A program made the position numbers and the translations under genes. This document shows positions 61,661-64,000 of a stretch of 64,000 nt of DNA, in pieces. Origin of the DNA: Phytophthora colocasiae (lineage: Eukaryota > Oomycota > Peronosporomycetes > Peronosporales > Peronosporaceae); contig JAGKQI010000105.1 in the NCBI GenBank assembly GCA_018806915.1, forward strand, positions 124,001-188,000, written 5' to 3'. A model generated the notes under the pieces. That model made no database searches. It was not told the origin of the DNA and saw nothing but the letters and a program-made list of their open reading frames with translations. The number at the start of each line of letters is the position of its first letter. The first letter of the stretch is position 1.

Positions 61661-62713
61661 TTAGTCGCTCTTCATCTTCTCCTTGACGTCGTCCGTGAGG
61701 TTGTGGCGCTTGACGCGGGAGTAAGCGTTGATGTTGTCGTCCATGACGTAGTCGACCAGCACCTTAACCCACGACTTGTGGCTCGGCAGGTTCTCGTAGA
61801 ACTCAGGGGCCAGAGCGCGCACTTCATGCAGACGGGAACCAGCCACGAACGGGAAGTCGTGGTGCTCGTTGTGCAGACCCACGTTGAACGTCACGCGGTT
61901 AAGGATGCCGTAGTACGAGTACGTCTCATAACCCAGCACGAACTCGTAGTGCTCTGCGATGAAGTGGCCAGCCACTGGGTGGATGCCACAGCCCAGCAGC
62001 GTGCCGATAAGCAGGTACATCAGACCGGAAAGACCACCGTACACGTAGATAGCGTAGTTGTAGCTGAGGCACACGACGAGGTTGAAGAACTCCCAGATAC
62101 CAGGCACCTTCGGGTTCACAATGAGCGGGCGGCCGCCGTAAAAGAAGAGCTGGAAAACGAGGAAAATGAACTTGGTGAGCTTGTTGGTGAAGATCTTGCC
62201 CTCGAGTTCAGTAGGGAGGTCCACGTCCACGCCGTCTTCGCCTTGGTAACGGTGGTGTTCCAAGTGGTAGCGCTTGAAGGAGATGGACGACGGCACACCA
62301 ATAGGCAAATTGGCGAAGATACCCAGCAGTTTGTTGTGCAGGGGCTTCTTGAAACCCAAGTTGTGCGAGATCTCGTGCATTCCCATCATCATGGCATGGT
62401 TGGCCGTGCCGCCAATGCAGTACATGATGAAGATGTATACAGGCCACGACATGTACTGGGCGTTGAGCGCCAGATACGTCTGCAATGCGACGGTAGCCGC
62501 GATGACGTACTTGGTCTTCCAGCAATGACCGAAGAGCTTCTTGACTTCCGGGTACTTGGCCATGATGAGTTTACGGCGCGTGGCGTGCGGCTCATCCGTC
62601 GGAGTCCAATGGAAATCGCTCTGGGGTTCGTGGGCCAAGACGAACTTGGGTTTCGTGGCTTGCGGCTCCACGGGGGCCATGGGCGGCAGGTTACTCTTCT
62701 CCACCTTGCACAT
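61661..62713 (-). CDS. Sphingolipid delta-4 desaturase (dihydroceramide desaturase)
   Basis: 350 aa, no intron. The N-terminus carries DFHWTPTDEPHATRRKLIMAKYPEVKKL, the lipid-desaturase N-terminal domain of the DEGS family. Membrane helices follow with three histidine boxes: HEISH, HLEHH and HNEHH (in NEHHDFPFVAGSRL, diagnostic of DES1). The di-iron enzyme inserts the 4,5-double bond into dihydroceramide at the ER. Length matches the family (about 320-350). All box histidines are intact. Convergent with RPB2. Confidence 0.95.
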   Translation of the reverse strand: MCKVEKSNLPPMAPVEPQATKPKFVLAHEPQSDFHWTPTDEPHATRRKLIMAKYPEVKKLFGHCWKTKYVIAATVALQTYLALNAQYMSWPVYIFIMYCIGGTANHAMMMGMHEISHNLGFKKPLHNKLLGIFANLPIGVPSSISFKRYHLEHHRYQGEDGVDVDLPTELEGKIFTNKLTKFIFLVFQLFFYGGRPLIVNPKVPGIWEFFNLVVCLSYNYAIYVYGGLSGLMYLLIGTLLGCGIHPVAGHFIAEHYEFVLGYETYSYYGILNRVTFNVGLHNEHHDFPFVAGSRLHEVRALAPEFYENLPSHKSWVKVLVDYVMDDNINAYSRVKRHNLTDDVKEKMKSD

Positions 62714-64000
62714 CTTGAGTACTTTTACCGGTAGATACTAGTACTTCTTCACGCCCGCGTCCCGCAAAATCGAAAGTGGTTGGGGCGCTCCTGGGCGGGC
62801 TCCATGGCGTACGTAGCCGCTGTGGTAGAAACGGGCGGTTGAAATTAGACTCCAAGTCATTCGGTACCGGTATGTGGCATACTGGGCGCCAGTCACTTTG
62901 TCACGACTGTACAACGGCACAGCAGGATGGGTGGGCGAAACACCCTCAGCTCAGCAAAGAGACTGCATTGCAGCCATTTCAGCATCACAGCTCAACAAGA
63001 ATACACGCTGCATTCATATCGACTTATAGGAAGCTTGCAGGTTGTAAGTCTTATTGCCGGCGCTTCCTATGAGATTAAAGATTGAGATGAGATTCCGTCG
63101 GGCAGGGACCAGCGGAATGCGAGCTGGAAATCCCGGCGCCAAAGTATCTTCCCGTCAGTCTTGCTTGCGCTTACCACCAGGCCTCCCAGCTGCCTTGTGT
63201 CCCACCTGTAATTCAAGACAGTGACTTGATGTCACTATGGACAGCTCAAGACCCAAAGACAAGGTCCTGATCGTGAGGCAGGGAATCTTTCACGACGGCC
63301 AATCGTTTCGGCTGTTGCTGCTGGGCGCGTGTCGAAAGTGGCAATCGGAGTCTCTGGTGGTGAAGTGTATTATGGAAGTCGCTACGCTTCAACTTGGGAG
63401 GAAACGCCTACGGTAGATCATCTCAATCTTGTCGAGGTGTAAGCCTTATTTGTCTCTCATCCGCTCGATTTGCTCGCGCGCTTTTTCCTGAGGAAATTTT
63501 CCTCCATGCAGGCGAGTGCAAATCGTCAGCTCTAATTTCACCGGTGTTTGATTGCTGCCAGGTGCAATCAAAGAAGACTGTTCTTCAGTGAAGACTCGGC
63601 TTCCTCCGAGCGAAAGCACCTACGTTTACCAAAGCAAAACTTCCCCCCTCTATTGCTTCCTCTTGGCGTTTCACCTTGTATCCACCCGCCATGTCCTATC
63701 CTAACCAACTTTCTGGCCACTTGCTTGCAGAGTGAATCCTGCAGTGTTTGACAGGCACTAGTTTACACCAGGTACCCCGTCAACACCAACTGACAGCACC
63801 GTTGAACGACTGTGAACGGATTGAGACGGCGAGACACAGATGGCTACGCCCCATTAGTCGAACAACGTGAAACGATTGTGGGCTCGCATCCTAACTCTAC
63901 ATGCAGTGGAAGAAAGCGCTGTCGAAGAGAATCTCCGCAGGAAGAAGACAGCGCTTGGCATCTCAGTCGGGTCGTTGGTTCAATGAACCAGTTTCAATGC
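62714..64000. other. Intergenic stretch to the window edge, nothing firm
   Basis: No gene recognised. A 13-bp sequence AAGATTGAGATGA near 63078 recurs inverted near 63418, possibly chance. A frame around 63240-63420 reads VAIGVSGGEVYYGSRYAS but cannot be extended and matches no family known to me. Short C/T-rich tracts occur after 63600. Confidence 0.4.

Noticed and set aside
61703..62734. Long + strand open frame opposite the desaturase gene
   Set aside because: It is a shadow of a strongly codon-biased gene. The minus strand has all three histidine boxes and the correct family length.
63078..63430. 13-bp inverted repeat that could mark a MITE
   Set aside because: The match does not extend outward or inward and no target duplication is visible. 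It is compatible with chance in 1.3 kb.
1..64000. tRNA, rRNA or CRISPR features
   Set aside because: No cloverleaf-like, rRNA-like or spaced-repeat pattern was noticed on either strand. CRISPR is not expected in a nuclear eukaryotic genome. A dedicated scan could still find a tRNA missed by eye.

Overview
The window reads as nuclear DNA of an oomycete, most likely Phytophthora or a close relative. Introns are short (about 60-75 bp) with GTANGT or GTGAGT donors, many neighbouring genes are divergent or convergent with gaps of 60-250 bp, and a flagellum/axoneme gene (PACRG) sits beside a large Thr/Pro mucin-like wall protein, a CRIB-RhoGAP protein and unusual kinase fusions. Compact gene-rich stretches alternate with transposon-rich ones. 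All assignments come from reading motifs by eye; no search was run.

Layout. 1-4.4 kb: a MAPKK-like kinase gene cut in two by a Mutator-like element (MULE) with 144-bp terminal inverted repeats and a 10-bp target duplication. 4.5-10.4 kb: PACRG, then five GNAT acetyltransferase genes on the + strand, the last a double-domain protein with a premature stop in its second domain; a small MITE-like element lies among them. 10.5-12.3 kb: multi-pass transporter. 12.3-15.8 kb: no gene recognised. 15.8-28.7 kb, dense genes: Ser-rich unknown protein, COQ4, an Arb2-like/AGC kinase fusion, CRIB-RhoGAP, glycosyltransferase, degenerate GDA1/CD39 apyrase-like protein, LYR protein and CREG-like protein. 28.9-30.2 kb: retroposed insertion with a 16-bp target duplication. 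30.7-33.0 kb: an Old Yellow Enzyme gene split by a hAT element. 33.2-35.4 kb: mucin-like protein.

35.8-52.0 kb is a tandem array of four membrane-anchored S33-type serine peptidase genes. Copy 1 is intact. Copy 2 has a MULE in its intron and a frameshift. Copy 3 has a different MULE in the same intron, two bases away, plus a chimeric insertion with a hAT in exon 2. Copy 4 has a hAT in exon 1 and a frameshift. 53.4-62.7 kb: double tetraspanin-like protein, calponin-homology protein, RNA polymerase II subunit RPB2 and sphingolipid delta-4 desaturase.

The housekeeping genes look intact, while the paralogous or accessory genes carry the insertions. The main points of interest are exact, target-duplication-defined insertions into coding genes, two independent MULE hits at one intronic site in paralogues, unusual domain fusions, and recurrent ACCAATCA-type boxes in divergent promoters.
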